Assembly: GCA_020442475.1 (NCBI GenBank)
Contig: JAGRKA010000001.1
Location: forward strand, 62,001-126,000
Source of the DNA: Alphaproteobacteria bacterium
GTDB taxonomy: Bacteria; Pseudomonadota; Alphaproteobacteria; Micavibrionales; Micavibrionaceae
Direction: 5' to 3'
Length of the DNA stretch: 64,000 bases
Shown here: positions 9,558 to 17,407 of the stretch, piece after piece
Layout of the letters: each line of letters begins with the position of its first letter
Position numbering within the stretch: position 1 is the first letter of the stretch
Program-made: the position numbers and the translations under genes
The notes under the pieces: model-generated
Database searches by the model: none
What the model saw: only the letters and a program-made list of their open reading frames with translations
Told to the model about the DNA's origin: nothing

Positions 9558-10991
9558 ATGAACGAAGATATAGTCCCGCAAAGCAACGTCCCCGAATTTT
9601 CGGTATCCGATCTGGCATTTTCCCTGAAACGCACATTGGAAGATACTTTCAGCCATGTCCGGGTACGCGGAGAGCTCTCACGGGTTATGATTGCGGGCTC
9701 AGGACATATGTATTCCTCCCTGAAGGACGATCAAGCCGTCATCGACGCGGTTTGCTGGAAGGGCACGCTTTCAAAGCTTTCAGTACGGCCTGAGGAAGGG
9801 CTGGAAGTCATATGCACGGGCCGTATTTCCTCCTACCCGAAAAGTTCAAAATATCAGCTCATCATCGAATCTATGGAGCTTGCAGGCGAAGGTGCGCTCC
9901 TGAAAATGCTCGAAGAGCGCCGGAAAAAACTGGCCGCCGAGGGATTGTTCGACCAAGCCCGCAAGAAACCTTTGCCGTTCCTGCCGGAAACGATCGGTGT
10001 GGTGACTTCCCCGACAGGCGCCGTAATCCGGGATATTCTCCACCGGCTCTCGGACCGTTTTCCACGCCATGTCCTTGTCTGGCCTGTACTGGTGCAGGGC
10101 GAAGGTGCAGCGAGTCAAATTACCGCCGCCATTGAGGGTTTTGACAGAGCTGACGGCAGAGCCTTTCCACGGCCCGACCTTGTGATCGTAGCACGCGGCG
10201 GCGGCTCGCTCGAAGACCTTATGGCCTTTAACGAGGAAAATGTCGTACGTGCAGCGGCCAACTGCTCGATTCCGCTGATATCCGCAGTCGGGCATGAAAC
10301 CGATACGACGCTGATCGACTATGCTGCGGATTTGCGCGCCCCGACCCCAACGGGCGCGGCTGAAATGGCCGTTCCCGTACGTACCGAGCTTCTGGCGCAA
10401 GTGCTTGATGACGGGCGGCGCCTGCTGGCGGCTTCGAACCGCCTGCTCACTGAAAATACGCATAGGCTGGAGGCCCGCAGTTCAAAGCTTGGCGACCCTT
10501 CAAAGCTCCTGAATATCAAAACACAGAATCTTGATTATCTCAGCGGTAATCTGGTGCGAGGATTCCGTAATTTCGTAACGGCCCGGACAAGCCGCCTGAG
10601 CGAGCTTTCCGCAAAAATTCGTCGCCCGGAAGAGCGCCTGCTCGATGCACAAAAAAGCCTGAACCGCTGGAGTGAACAACTTGCCGCATCAGGGCCGAAA
10701 ATCACCAAAGAGCCCGGCGTACGTTTAAACCATCTTGGGAAGATGCTCGAGGCGTACAGCTTTGAAAAAGTTCTCCAACGCGGCTTTGCCGTTGTCCGGG
10801 ATGAAACGGGTGCGCTCGTTTCGACACCTGAAGGCCTGCGACCCGGCACCTCTTTAGACATACAGTTTAAAAACGATGCGCATATCAAAGCCGTTACGGC
10901 TTCCGGGGGGCATACAACGCGAAGAGAAGAGAAAAAATCAGAAACAGCGGAGACTGGAAAAGACGTACAGGAACAAACGACACTGTTTTAG
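9558..10991 (+). CDS. xseA: Exodeoxyribonuclease VII large subunit
   Basis: Catalytic large subunit of ExoVII, which degrades single-stranded DNA in both directions. The N-terminal OB-fold starts at FSVSDLAFSLKRTLEDTF and continues through VRGELSRVMIAGSGHMYSSL. The nuclease core carries PFLPETIGVVTSPTGAVIRD (about 140-160), the RGGGSLEDLMAFNEE motif near residue 215 and SAVGHETDTTLIDYAADLRA (about 240). A coiled-coil region and a C-terminal GFAVVRD segment follow. A TTG 36 nt upstream is in frame, but the ATG at 9558 (MNEDIVPQ) gives the normal start and 477 residues. The small subunit xseB is not adjacent. hisG follows after 59 nt. Confidence 0.95.
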   Translation: MNEDIVPQSNVPEFSVSDLAFSLKRTLEDTFSHVRVRGELSRVMIAGSGHMYSSLKDDQAVIDAVCWKGTLSKLSVRPEEGLEVICTGRISSYPKSSKYQLIIESMELAGEGALLKMLEERRKKLAAEGLFDQARKKPLPFLPETIGVVTSPTGAVIRDILHRLSDRFPRHVLVWPVLVQGEGAASQITAAIEGFDRADGRAFPRPDLVIVARGGGSLEDLMAFNEENVVRAAANCSIPLISAVGHETDTTLIDYAADLRAPTPTGAAEMAVPVRTELLAQVLDDGRRLLAASNRLLTENTHRLEARSSKLGDPSKLLNIKTQNLDYLSGNLVRGFRNFVTARTSRLSELSAKIRRPEERLLDAQKSLNRWSEQLAASGPKITKEPGVRLNHLGKMLEAYSFEKVLQRGFAVVRDETGALVSTPEGLRPGTSLDIQFKNDAHIKAVTASGGHTTRREEKKSETAETGKDVQEQTTLF

Positions 10992-11050
10992 GGATGCTCT
11001 ACCGGTTTTTCCTTGCATGCTTTGCGCCCTTTGCGTTACTTCATTTCCCT

Positions 11051-11725
11051 ATGAGCAAGACGAGCAAAGACAATTCCGATAAACTTATTTTGGCGGTTCC
11101 AAAAGGGCGGATACTCAAGGAGTTGATGCCTCTTCTGAAGCAATGCGGCATAGAGCCGGAGCCTGATTTTACGGATGAAAATAGTCGGAAGCTCCGTTTT
11201 ACGACGAACCACGCGGATCTTGATATCATTCGTGTACGGGCCTTTGATGTGGCGACTTTCGTGGCCTATGGCGGGGCACAGATCGGTGTGGCTGGAAAAG
11301 ACGCGCTGGAAGAATTCAATTATGCGGACATTTACTCTCCGCTCGATCTCAAAATAGGCTATTGCCGTTTGAGCGTAGCCATGCCTGACAGTGAGCTGGA
11401 GGAAGCCGATTGCACCCGGCGCAGCCATATCCGGATCGCCACGAAATATCCGAACCTGACTGCGCGCTATTTCGAGCGCAAGGGTATTCAGGCCGAATGT
11501 ATAAAGCTCAATGGCGCGATGGAGATTGCGCCGTCTCTGGGCCTCGTGCGCCGGATCGTTGATTTGGTTTCAACGGGAAGCACGTTGCGGGCCAACCATT
11601 TGACGGAGACGGAAACAATTCTGGAAGTCTCTTCACGCCTGATTGTTAACCGCAGCGCACTCAAAACCGATCCGGAGAGACTGGGGGATTGGATTGAACG
11701 ATTCCGGCAGGCCATACTCTCATGA
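11051..11725 (+). CDS. hisG: ATP phosphoribosyltransferase, short form
   Basis: First step of histidine synthesis: ATP + PRPP to phosphoribosyl-ATP. It has 224 residues from ATG 11051; the open frame extends 19 codons upstream, but those codons encode a hydrophobic run that does not belong to the family. Motifs include ILAVPKGRILKEL-like LAVPKGRILKELMPLL at the start, RAFDVATFVAYGGAQIGVAGKDAL (parts: FVAYGGAQIGVAGKDAL) and the PRPP-binding IVDLVSTGSTLRANHL. The length is that of the HisG-S class, which lacks the C-terminal regulatory domain and in known cases needs HisZ. No hisZ or hisD is seen in the window. The stop codon overlaps the next gene's start (ATGA). Confidence 0.95.
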   Translation: MSKTSKDNSDKLILAVPKGRILKELMPLLKQCGIEPEPDFTDENSRKLRFTTNHADLDIIRVRAFDVATFVAYGGAQIGVAGKDALEEFNYADIYSPLDLKIGYCRLSVAMPDSELEEADCTRRSHIRIATKYPNLTARYFERKGIQAECIKLNGAMEIAPSLGLVRRIVDLVSTGSTLRANHLTETETILEVSSRLIVNRSALKTDPERLGDWIERFRQAILS

Positions 11726-12252
11726 CCGGCACGCGGGACCGGCAACAATCGATACGGTCGGTTTCAATTGTAGAAACCTCTCTTCTGCCTTCTGCACAGA
11801 GCCTTATTCACCGTGACCGAGAGATTGCTTTGCGCGATCTTGAAGCCTCCAGCGTTTTTGAGCCATGCGGTGATTTTAGCCGGGGTGGAAGCGGAGGAAC
11901 CGCCGGGGGCGGGCCTTATGATCTGACTCTTTCTGTCGAGGATGGGCGGCTGGTTTTCCGGACTCTGACGGCGTCCGGTGAGGCGCTTCCTATACTCGTC
12001 TTGTCTTTGAAGCCTTACAGGCGGCTCATCAAGGATTATTTTCTGATTGTGCGCAGTTACGACGAAGCCATGCGGGAAGGTAAACCCTCCCGGATTGAGG
12101 CTATAGATATGGGCCGCCGCGGCCTGCACAATGAGGGTGCCGGGCTATTGATCGAGAGGCTCGAAGATAAGATCACGATGGATCTGGATACTGCCCGCAG
12201 GCTCTTTACCCTCATTTGCGTTCTTCATGGCGGGATCACGGCCTTACGATAA
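11722..12252 (+). CDS. UPF0262 family protein
   Basis: A 176-residue protein of the alphaproteobacterial UPF0262 family, whose function is unknown. Family hallmarks are the GPYDLTLSVEDGRLVF strand pair, the LKPYRRLIKDYFLIVRSYDEA block, the strongly conserved IEAIDMGRRGLHNEGA and the C-terminal LDTARRLFTLICVLH. It contains an unusual glycine-rich stretch (GRGGSGGTAGGG-like, residues about 53-65) that family members as I remember them do not have. The ATGA overlap with hisG implies translational coupling. In other alphaproteobacteria the family often sits beside hisD, so an unbroken link to histidine genes is conserved here although hisD itself is absent. Confidence 0.88.
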   Translation: MTGTRDRQQSIRSVSIVETSLLPSAQSLIHRDREIALRDLEASSVFEPCGDFSRGGSGGTAGGGPYDLTLSVEDGRLVFRTLTASGEALPILVLSLKPYRRLIKDYFLIVRSYDEAMREGKPSRIEAIDMGRRGLHNEGAGLLIERLEDKITMDLDTARRLFTLICVLHGGITALR

Positions 12253-12277
12253 AGGCCGGAGCAGGTGCCCCGGCCTT
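12252..12277. terminator. Hairpin between convergent genes
   Basis: AAGGCCGG (12252-12259) pairs with CCGGCCTT (12270-12277) around a 10-nt loop. It lies directly after the UPF0262 stop codon and 30 nt from the 3' end of the convergent peroxiredoxin gene. There is no long T-run on either side, so a bidirectional terminator is likely but not certain. Confidence 0.5.
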
Positions 12278-12306
12278 CGACGCAGAGATGTTTAAATGTT
12301 TGGCTC

Positions 12307-12888
12307 TTAAGCCGCGATCTTGTCTGCTTCCGCAGAGACGTTGATCGTCTCGCCGCCGACCGGGCGACTGCACGGACAAAGTTGTTCCGATTGCAGAGCA
12401 TCCAGAATCCGGAGCGTTTCAGCCGGGTTCCGACCGACATTCAGCCCGTTAACGCTGACATGCTGGATCGTACCTTCGGGATCGACAATAACGGTCGCAC
12501 GCAGCGCAACCCCTGCCGCAGGGTGACGAACGCCTAGCCCGTCGATCAGTGAGCCGTTCGTGTCGGCGAAGGACCATTGGTTCAGACCGTTCAGACCGCC
12601 ATGCTCGCGCCGCCAAGCCAGTTTGCAGAATTCGTTGTCCGTAGACCCGCCAAGGACAACAGTGTTACGCTTTTCGAACTCGTCATTCAGATTTGCGAAT
12701 TCAATGATTTCTGTTGGGCAGATAAAAGTGAAATCCTTCGGGTAGAAGAAAAAGACTTTCCATTTCCCGGCAAAGCTTTTTTCCGTGATTTCTTCAAAAG
12801 CGCTTTCGCCGTTTTCTTCATGTTTGTTAAAGCCGGGCTTTACGCCTGTGATCGTAAATTCCGGAATCTGGTCGCCAATACCGAGCAT
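12307..12888 (-). CDS. AhpC/Prx1-type 2-Cys peroxiredoxin
   Basis: Thiol peroxidase that reduces H2O2 and organic hydroperoxides. At 193 residues it is a full-length AhpC-like protein. The peroxidatic cysteine lies in FYPKDFTFICPTEI (about residue 61), with the usual Pro-x-x-x-Thr/Ser-x-x-Cys arrangement. The resolving cysteine is one of two in QLCPCSRP near residue 172. The FKKHEENGESAFEEIT-like N-terminal region (NKHEENGESAFEEIT) is typical of the AhpC branch that works with AhpD rather than AhpF, but neither partner is in the window. It is divergent from trhO with a 108-nt gap; no OxyR site could be recognised. Confidence 0.92.
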   Translation of the reverse strand: MLGIGDQIPEFTITGVKPGFNKHEENGESAFEEITEKSFAGKWKVFFFYPKDFTFICPTEIIEFANLNDEFEKRNTVVLGGSTDNEFCKLAWRREHGGLNGLNQWSFADTNGSLIDGLGVRHPAAGVALRATVIVDPEGTIQHVSVNGLNVGRNPAETLRILDALQSEQLCPCSRPVGGETINVSAEADKIAA

Positions 12889-12996
12889 AGTGCTTCTCCT
12901 GATCGTTTATCCATAAGGGAAAAGCCAAAATAGCGCGGTGCTACAGGATTTCAAGAGAGATTTGCATTTTTTTACGGCAGAGCCTATATATCGGCT

Positions 12997-13908
12997 ATGA
13001 AGTACAAAATCGCAGCTTTATATCGCTTTACACCGCTTGCGGAGCTTGAGTCTCTGCGCGCGGCTATTCGCGCATTCGGCAGCGAGTGCGATGCGCTGTG
13101 CGGGACCTTGCTACTCGCGCCGGAGGGGATTAACGGGACGATCGGTGCCGCGCCTGAGGCTCTGGACCGTATGGTCGAATTTCTGGACCGCGAGGCCGGA
13201 ATTCTTCAGGGCGAAGTCAAATTCTCATGGAGTGAGGACAGGCCGTTTAACCGGTTCAAGGTCCGGCTCAAAAAGGAGATCGTGACCCTGCGCGCACCTG
13301 AAGCCGACCCTTCCAAACAGGTTGGAATCTATGTTGATCCGGCGCAGTGGAATGCGTTGATCGATGACCCGGAAGTGACCCTTATTGATACGCGCAACGA
13401 CTATGAAACGAAGGTTGGGATTTTCAAAGGCGCGATTGATCCGGATATTTCGACCTTTACGGAATTTAAAGACTATGTTTCGGATAATCTCGACCCGGCA
13501 AAGCACAAAAAGGTCGCGATGTTCTGCACCGGCGGTATTCGCTGCGAAAAAGCCTCATCCTATATGCTCGCGCACGGCTTTGAAGAGGTTTACCATCTTA
13601 AGGGTGGGATTTTAAAATATTTGGAAACGATTCCTGCGGATGAAAGCCGCTGGGAGGGCGAATGCTTCGTCTTCGATCAGCGCGTTGCGGTCGGGCACGG
13701 TCTGAAAGAGAGTGCGTGGAGCGTCTGTCACGGATGCCGTGAGCCTCTATCCGCAGAGGATGTCAGCAGCGCCGCCTATGAAAAGGGGGTATCCTGCCCG
13801 CATTGCATAGAGCATTTGACTCCCGCGCGTGCCGAAGCCTTGCGCACACGCCACAAGCACTACATGGCCTCTGCTTACGGAGAGGATTCAGGCAGAGCTG
13901 AGTCTTAA
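12997..13908 (+). CDS. trhO: tRNA uridine(34) hydroxylase (rhodanese-fold, YceA family)
   Basis: Oxygen-dependent hydroxylase that makes 5-hydroxyuridine at position 34 of tRNAs, the precursor of cmo5U/mcmo5U. The 303 residues show an N-terminal acylphosphatase-like domain (TLLLAPEGINGTIG, about 32-45; WSEDRPFNRFKVRLKKEIV in the first 95 residues) and a rhodanese domain (LIDTRNDYETKVGIFKGA). The active loop is MFCTGGIRCEKASSYM near residue 175, with the first cysteine as the catalytic one. The C-terminal zinc-ribbon-like CHGCREPLS...CPHCIEHL is also typical. The start ATG gives a normal-length product. Confidence 0.93.
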   Translation: MKYKIAALYRFTPLAELESLRAAIRAFGSECDALCGTLLLAPEGINGTIGAAPEALDRMVEFLDREAGILQGEVKFSWSEDRPFNRFKVRLKKEIVTLRAPEADPSKQVGIYVDPAQWNALIDDPEVTLIDTRNDYETKVGIFKGAIDPDISTFTEFKDYVSDNLDPAKHKKVAMFCTGGIRCEKASSYMLAHGFEEVYHLKGGILKYLETIPADESRWEGECFVFDQRVAVGHGLKESAWSVCHGCREPLSAEDVSSAAYEKGVSCPHCIEHLTPARAEALRTRHKHYMASAYGEDSGRAES

Positions 13909-13930
13909 TTTTAATCTCTTTAGGCTTAAT

Positions 13931-14093
13931 TCACCACCACTTGTAGCACTTTTCCCTTAATCCCCTCCCCCTTGAGGGGGAGGGTTAGGGTGGGGGTGTT
14001 AAGCTTTGTGAAGAATGTAAAATCCGTAACCCCCTCACCCCCCCCCTCTCCCCAGAGGGGAGAGGGGGCTTGATACCAAGCCGCTTGTGGTGA
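13931..14093. repeat. GC-rich palindromic repeat element
   Basis: About 163 bp bounded by 7-bp inverted ends TCACCAC (13931-13937) and GTGGTGA (14087-14093). It contains two perfect hairpins: CCCTCCCCCT / AGGGGGAGGG with a 2-nt loop (13963-13984) and CCCCCTCTCCCC / GGGGAGAGGGGG with a 3-nt loop (14042-14068). Between them, GGGTGGGGG and CCCTCACCCC also face each other. The pattern is like the small non-coding palindromic repeats scattered in many proteobacterial genomes. It lies between convergent trhO and the metal-sensor gene, where it may also act as a terminator. Confidence 0.7.
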
Positions 14094-14099
14094 GGTTGT

Positions 14100-14597
14100 T
14101 CATTCCTGATTTTTAGATGTATCCGCCGCCGGTTGTTCCGGTGAAAGCACACGGGGTTTTCTTGCACGGTGAATGCGCCGCTCATGACCGCCCAGCGCCC
14201 TGACCAGATGCTTTGCCAGCTTTTGTCGATCGCTTACAGACAGCTCCATAGCCAGCTCTTTAACCGTTTCGGCCTTGCGGTTCATGACCTCCATTTGCGC
14301 CTCGCGCATACGAGTCAGGTTTTTATCGAAAGCTTGCTCATCAAATGTATCAGCCTTAAGCGTGGCGATCATGTCTTTACGGGCCGCTCGTGCTATTCTG
14401 GCTTGTTCGTGCATATCACGCCGCGCTTTTTGGAAGACTCTGGCGACAACATTCCGGGATTGCGGGTCCAGCTCTTCCCGAACTGCCTGCCAGGGATGGG
14501 CGTTCCAGCGCTGCACGCTCCAGCCTGCAATCATCCCGGCGAGCAGAACATTCAGCGTGATCGACAGGGTTAAAAACAGTTTGAGCCGCCGGTTCAT
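14100..14597 (-). CDS. Periplasmic metal-sensor-like protein (CnrX/Spy-like helical fold)
   Basis: A 165-residue protein with one N-terminal membrane anchor or uncleaved signal (about residues 7-27, LFLTLSITLNVLLAGMIAGW) and then a long, charged, almost wholly helical periplasmic part. The spacing of short helices and the segment FDEQAFDKNLTRMREAQMEVMNRKAE are characteristic of the heavy-metal-resistance / CpxP-Spy superfamily. Its start overlaps the anti-sigma gene stop (ATGA), after the order sigma - anti-sigma - sensor known from cnrYXH-type systems. A role in sensing a periplasmic signal for the sigma factor is inferred; the metal, if any, cannot be told. Confidence 0.75.
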   Translation of the reverse strand: MNRRLKLFLTLSITLNVLLAGMIAGWSVQRWNAHPWQAVREELDPQSRNVVARVFQKARRDMHEQARIARAARKDMIATLKADTFDEQAFDKNLTRMREAQMEVMNRKAETVKELAMELSVSDRQKLAKHLVRALGGHERRIHRARKPRVLSPEQPAADTSKNQE

Positions 14598-14920
14598 GAA
14601 AAATCTCCCGTTTCGAATTCGTCACCGACCAGAAGGAAGGTTGAAAGGTCGTCTTCCCCTGTATCCAGAGCCGGGCTGAAGAAAGAACTGCTTGTCCCAA
14701 CGGCCAGCCCCAGACAAAAGATGAGAGTCAGGACAAAGGCCGGGCGGGGAAGCAACAATCCATGGACGAATGTGCCGATCCATCCATACTGAGGCTTGGC
14801 AGCCACCTGTACACCTGACTGGGAGGCAGCCGCAGCCTCTATAATCCGCTCGGCCAGCCCGCCGGGTGTTTGCGGCACGGCCCGTCTTGTCAGCAAATTA
14901 TCCAATACGTCCTTATCCAT
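14594..14920 (-). CDS. Putative membrane anti-sigma factor
   Basis: A 108-residue protein from ATG 14920. The frame is open 15 codons further upstream, but the ATG at 14920 overlaps the sigma gene stop by 8 bases, as usual for coupled sigma/anti-sigma pairs. The N-terminal ~60 residues are cytoplasmic (MDKDVLDNLLTRRAVPQTPG), with a single membrane helix at about residues 64-86 (RPAFVLTLIFCLGLAVGTSS) and a short acidic periplasmic tail. No zinc-binding ZAS motif (HxxxCxxC) is present. The role is inferred from position and topology, not from sequence similarity. Confidence 0.7.
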   Translation of the reverse strand: MDKDVLDNLLTRRAVPQTPGGLAERIIEAAAASQSGVQVAAKPQYGWIGTFVHGLLLPRPAFVLTLIFCLGLAVGTSSSFFSPALDTGEDDLSTFLLVGDEFETGDFS

Positions 14921-15488
14921 AGCGTTTCGTCCTGTTTTGCATACGCGCCAGAGTATCCCGGACATTGCCCTTTGCCCGCATCAGGAGCGATTCCAGCGCT
15001 TTAACCCTGATCCCTAATATAGCGGCGGCCTCCTTATTGCTTAGCCCTTCGTAGAAACACAAATTCAGAGCTGCTTTCTGCCGGGATGGAAGGGCCTGTA
15101 TCGCGTTTTCCAGTGCGTCCGCTTCCTCACGTTTTGCCAGAAGCTTTTCAGCGTCCGGCTCCGGCGCAGCCATCGTGTCCAGCGCATCGCCTGCTGCCAG
15201 CGGCTTTTTACGGCGCATCGTATCGATAGCCAGATTTGTCACGACCCGTGTAAACCATGTAGTAAAGCGGGCGCCTCGATCCGGCTTAAAGGCGTCCGGT
15301 CTGGCCCAGAGCTTTAAAAATGCGTCTTGCACGATATCCTCCGCCTGAGCGTCGTTTCCGCACATCCGCCATGCGCAGGCGTAAAACCTGTCCGTGTGCC
15401 GCCGGACGAGGGTGGCGAAAGCCCGGTGATCGCGCTCACATATGCGCGCCACCAAGCTTTCGTCGTCATCCTCTTCGCAAGCGGCCAT
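14913..15488 (-). CDS. ECF-family RNA polymerase sigma factor
   Basis: A 191-residue extracytoplasmic-function sigma factor made of regions 2 and 4 only. Region 2: RICERDHRAFATLVRRHTD, the -10-binding DAQAEDIVQDAFLKLWARPD and FTTWFTRVVTNLAIDTMRRKK. Region 4: ALPSRQKAALNLCFYEGLSNKEAAAILGI with its helix-turn-helix (given in parts: SRQKAALNLCFYEGLS, NKEAAAILGI). It is the first gene of the sigma / anti-sigma / metal-sensor set. The EF-hand gene lies 25 nt upstream of its start on the same strand and may be transcribed with it or be its target. The target promoter was not identified. Confidence 0.93.
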   Translation of the reverse strand: MAACEEDDDESLVARICERDHRAFATLVRRHTDRFYACAWRMCGNDAQAEDIVQDAFLKLWARPDAFKPDRGARFTTWFTRVVTNLAIDTMRRKKPLAAGDALDTMAAPEPDAEKLLAKREEADALENAIQALPSRQKAALNLCFYEGLSNKEAAAILGIRVKALESLLMRAKGNVRDTLARMQNRTKRYG

Positions 15489-15513
15489 ACGGCCTTATTT
15501 AGCATGAAGCGGG

Positions 15514-15888
15514 CTATTCGTCACCTGAATGATCGCTTTTGCCTTTTTCTTCACGGTGTTCAGCGGCTTTGTCCTTCATTTCTTCACGGCGCTGCTGCAT
15601 TTCCTCGCGCTTTTTCTCACCAAAAGCTTTGGCTTCCTCAGAGGAAATTTTTCCGTCGCCGTCTGTATCCATTTCATTGAAACGGTTTTCATGCGTTTCC
15701 ATGAATTCGCTTTTGCTGACCTGTCCGTCTCCGTCCAGATCATGCTTTTCGAACATTTTTGCCCCGCCCCGGTGATGGGGAGCGCCTTTTTCGCCGCCCT
15801 CATGGTGGCCCGCAAAAGCCGGGGAAGTGGAAAAGAGCAGTAAGGCTGCGCCGAGCGTTGTCAGTTTGAAAGTTGAGAGTGTTTTCAT
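15514..15888 (-). CDS. Secreted EF-hand calcium-binding protein
   Basis: A 124-residue protein with a signal peptide (about residues 1-26, ending SPAFA-GHHEGG). It has two canonical EF-hand loops, DLDGDGQVSKSE (about 50-61) and DTDGDGKISSEE (about 74-85). A long charged helix rich in Glu, Lys and Arg and a histidine-rich start (GHHEGGEKGAPHHRGG) complete it. Calcium binding in the periplasm is a safe inference from the two complete loops; the histidines could bind a transition metal. It is the first gene upstream of the ECF sigma operon, so a joint role in envelope ion sensing is plausible. It is divergent from the symporter gene. Confidence 0.88.
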   Translation of the reverse strand: MKTLSTFKLTTLGAALLLFSTSPAFAGHHEGGEKGAPHHRGGAKMFEKHDLDGDGQVSKSEFMETHENRFNEMDTDGDGKISSEEAKAFGEKKREEMQQRREEMKDKAAEHREEKGKSDHSGDE

Positions 15889-16039
15889 TGTGTTGATCCT
15901 TGTGTTCGTGTTGTACGCAGATAATCATCATACGGATAGAAAACTGAAAACCCTTCGATTTTTTCGGCAATTTTTCGCATACTTGTAGCTGTGCCCTCTC
16001 AAGGGTCGGAACCGTTCTTTTAAGAAGGAGAAAATTTTC

Positions 16040-17407
16040 ATGCCCGCCGCCCGGAAAGCAAAAAAGACCCGTCAAAGCCTGCGCGGCCAATCCATGCGTG
16101 AATCGACCGGCTTCATGGTTGAGAAAACTTTGTGGCTCAGGATTTTAACCGGGATGGCGCTGGGCGTGATGGTTGGGCTGATTTTCTCACCCGAAGCCGT
16201 AGGGTTGTGGGATAAGGAGGATGCCTACAGTTTCGGAGAATGGGTAGCCTTGCCGGGTATCATCTTTTTGGGGCTGATCCAGATGATTATCGTCCCGCTT
16301 GTTGTTTGCTCCATCATTCTCGGCATCGCGGAAAGCCATAGTCTGGAGTTCCTGAAACGGATGGGTACGCGCCTCATTCCCTATTTTTTATTGACGACGG
16401 CGATATCCATTACGATCGGTCTTGCGATCGTTACCTTCGTCAAGCCCGGCCTTGCGATTGATCAGACCATCACGCAGGCCGCTATTGCATCAGGTGCGGT
16501 GGAAGGGCGCATTCCCGGCACAACGTTCGAAGACCTCACAATCCCGCAACGTATCGCCAATCTGATCCCGGCCAACCCGGCCAAGGCGCAGCTTAATCGT
16601 GACATGCTTCAGATCGTCATTGCATCCATCCTGATCGGGATTGCATTGATTACGATTCCGGCGGGGACCGGCAAGCCATTTCGGGATTTGTGCATGGCCG
16701 GGCAGGTCCTGTCGATGAAAATCGTGAGTTGGGCCATGATTCTTGCGCCCTATGCGGTTTTCGGCCTGCTTTGTAACATCACGATCCGGATCGGCCTAGA
16801 CGCGCTGTTCAGTGTCGGACTTTATATGCTCACGGTTTTGGCAGGGCTAGCCTGTATGCTCGGCGTTTATGCTTTTTTGATCACCGTTTTGGGTAAGCGC
16901 AACCCTTTAGCCTTTTTTGCAGGCATTCGTGAGGTCCAGCTTTTGGCCTTTTCGACCTCCTCCTCAGCGGCAACCATGCCCTTCTCCATTCAGGCAGCGG
17001 AGGAACGGCTGGATGTGCGTCCGGAGGTCAGCCGTTTCGTCGTGCCGCTCGGTGCGACGGTCAATATGGATGGCACAGCTCTTTATCAGGCCGTAGCGGC
17101 TGTTTTTCTTTGTCAGGTTTTCGGCGTCGATCTGTCAATGGGTGAGATGGTTCTGCTGCTCTTGACTACCGTAGGAGCCTCTATAGGAACCCCTGCAACG
17201 CCTGGCGTAGGGTTGGTCGTGCTGGCCACCATCCTGACAGGTATCGGCGTTCCGGCGGAAGGGCTGGCTTTGATCATCGGCGTAGACCGGATCTTGGATA
17301 TGTGCCGTACAGCCGTCAATGTCACCGGTGATTTAACGGCCTCCGTGATCATGAACAGGTGGCTGGGCGGTGCTCACGAGGAAGGGGCCGCCCCTGCCAA
17401 AGTCTGA
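16040..17407 (+). CDS. Dicarboxylate/amino acid:cation symporter (DAACS family)
   Basis: A 455-residue inner-membrane transporter of the GltP/GltT/DctA family, which takes up glutamate, aspartate or C4-dicarboxylates with H+ or Na+. Hallmarks are the serine-rich re-entrant loop FSTSSSAATMPFSIQAAEE (about 307-325), VVPLGATVNMDGTALYQAVA (about 335-355), the GASIGTPATPGVGLVVLA loop of the second hairpin and the RILDMCRTAVNVTGD substrate-binding helix near residue 420. The ATG at 16040 follows an AAGGAG site. A second Met 24 codons on would remove a basic N-terminal tail. The substrate cannot be fixed from sequence alone. Its stop codon abuts the stop of the convergent peptidase gene with no gap. 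Confidence 0.92.
   Translation: MPAARKAKKTRQSLRGQSMRESTGFMVEKTLWLRILTGMALGVMVGLIFSPEAVGLWDKEDAYSFGEWVALPGIIFLGLIQMIIVPLVVCSIILGIAESHSLEFLKRMGTRLIPYFLLTTAISITIGLAIVTFVKPGLAIDQTITQAAIASGAVEGRIPGTTFEDLTIPQRIANLIPANPAKAQLNRDMLQIVIASILIGIALITIPAGTGKPFRDLCMAGQVLSMKIVSWAMILAPYAVFGLLCNITIRIGLDALFSVGLYMLTVLAGLACMLGVYAFLITVLGKRNPLAFFAGIREVQLLAFSTSSSAATMPFSIQAAEERLDVRPEVSRFVVPLGATVNMDGTALYQAVAAVFLCQVFGVDLSMGEMVLLLLTTVGASIGTPATPGVGLVVLATILTGIGVPAEGLALIIGVDRILDMCRTAVNVTGDLTASVIMNRWLGGAHEEGAAPAKV

Noticed and set aside
9846-10463. 205-codon minus-strand frame
   Set aside because: Antisense to xseA; no signal or family.
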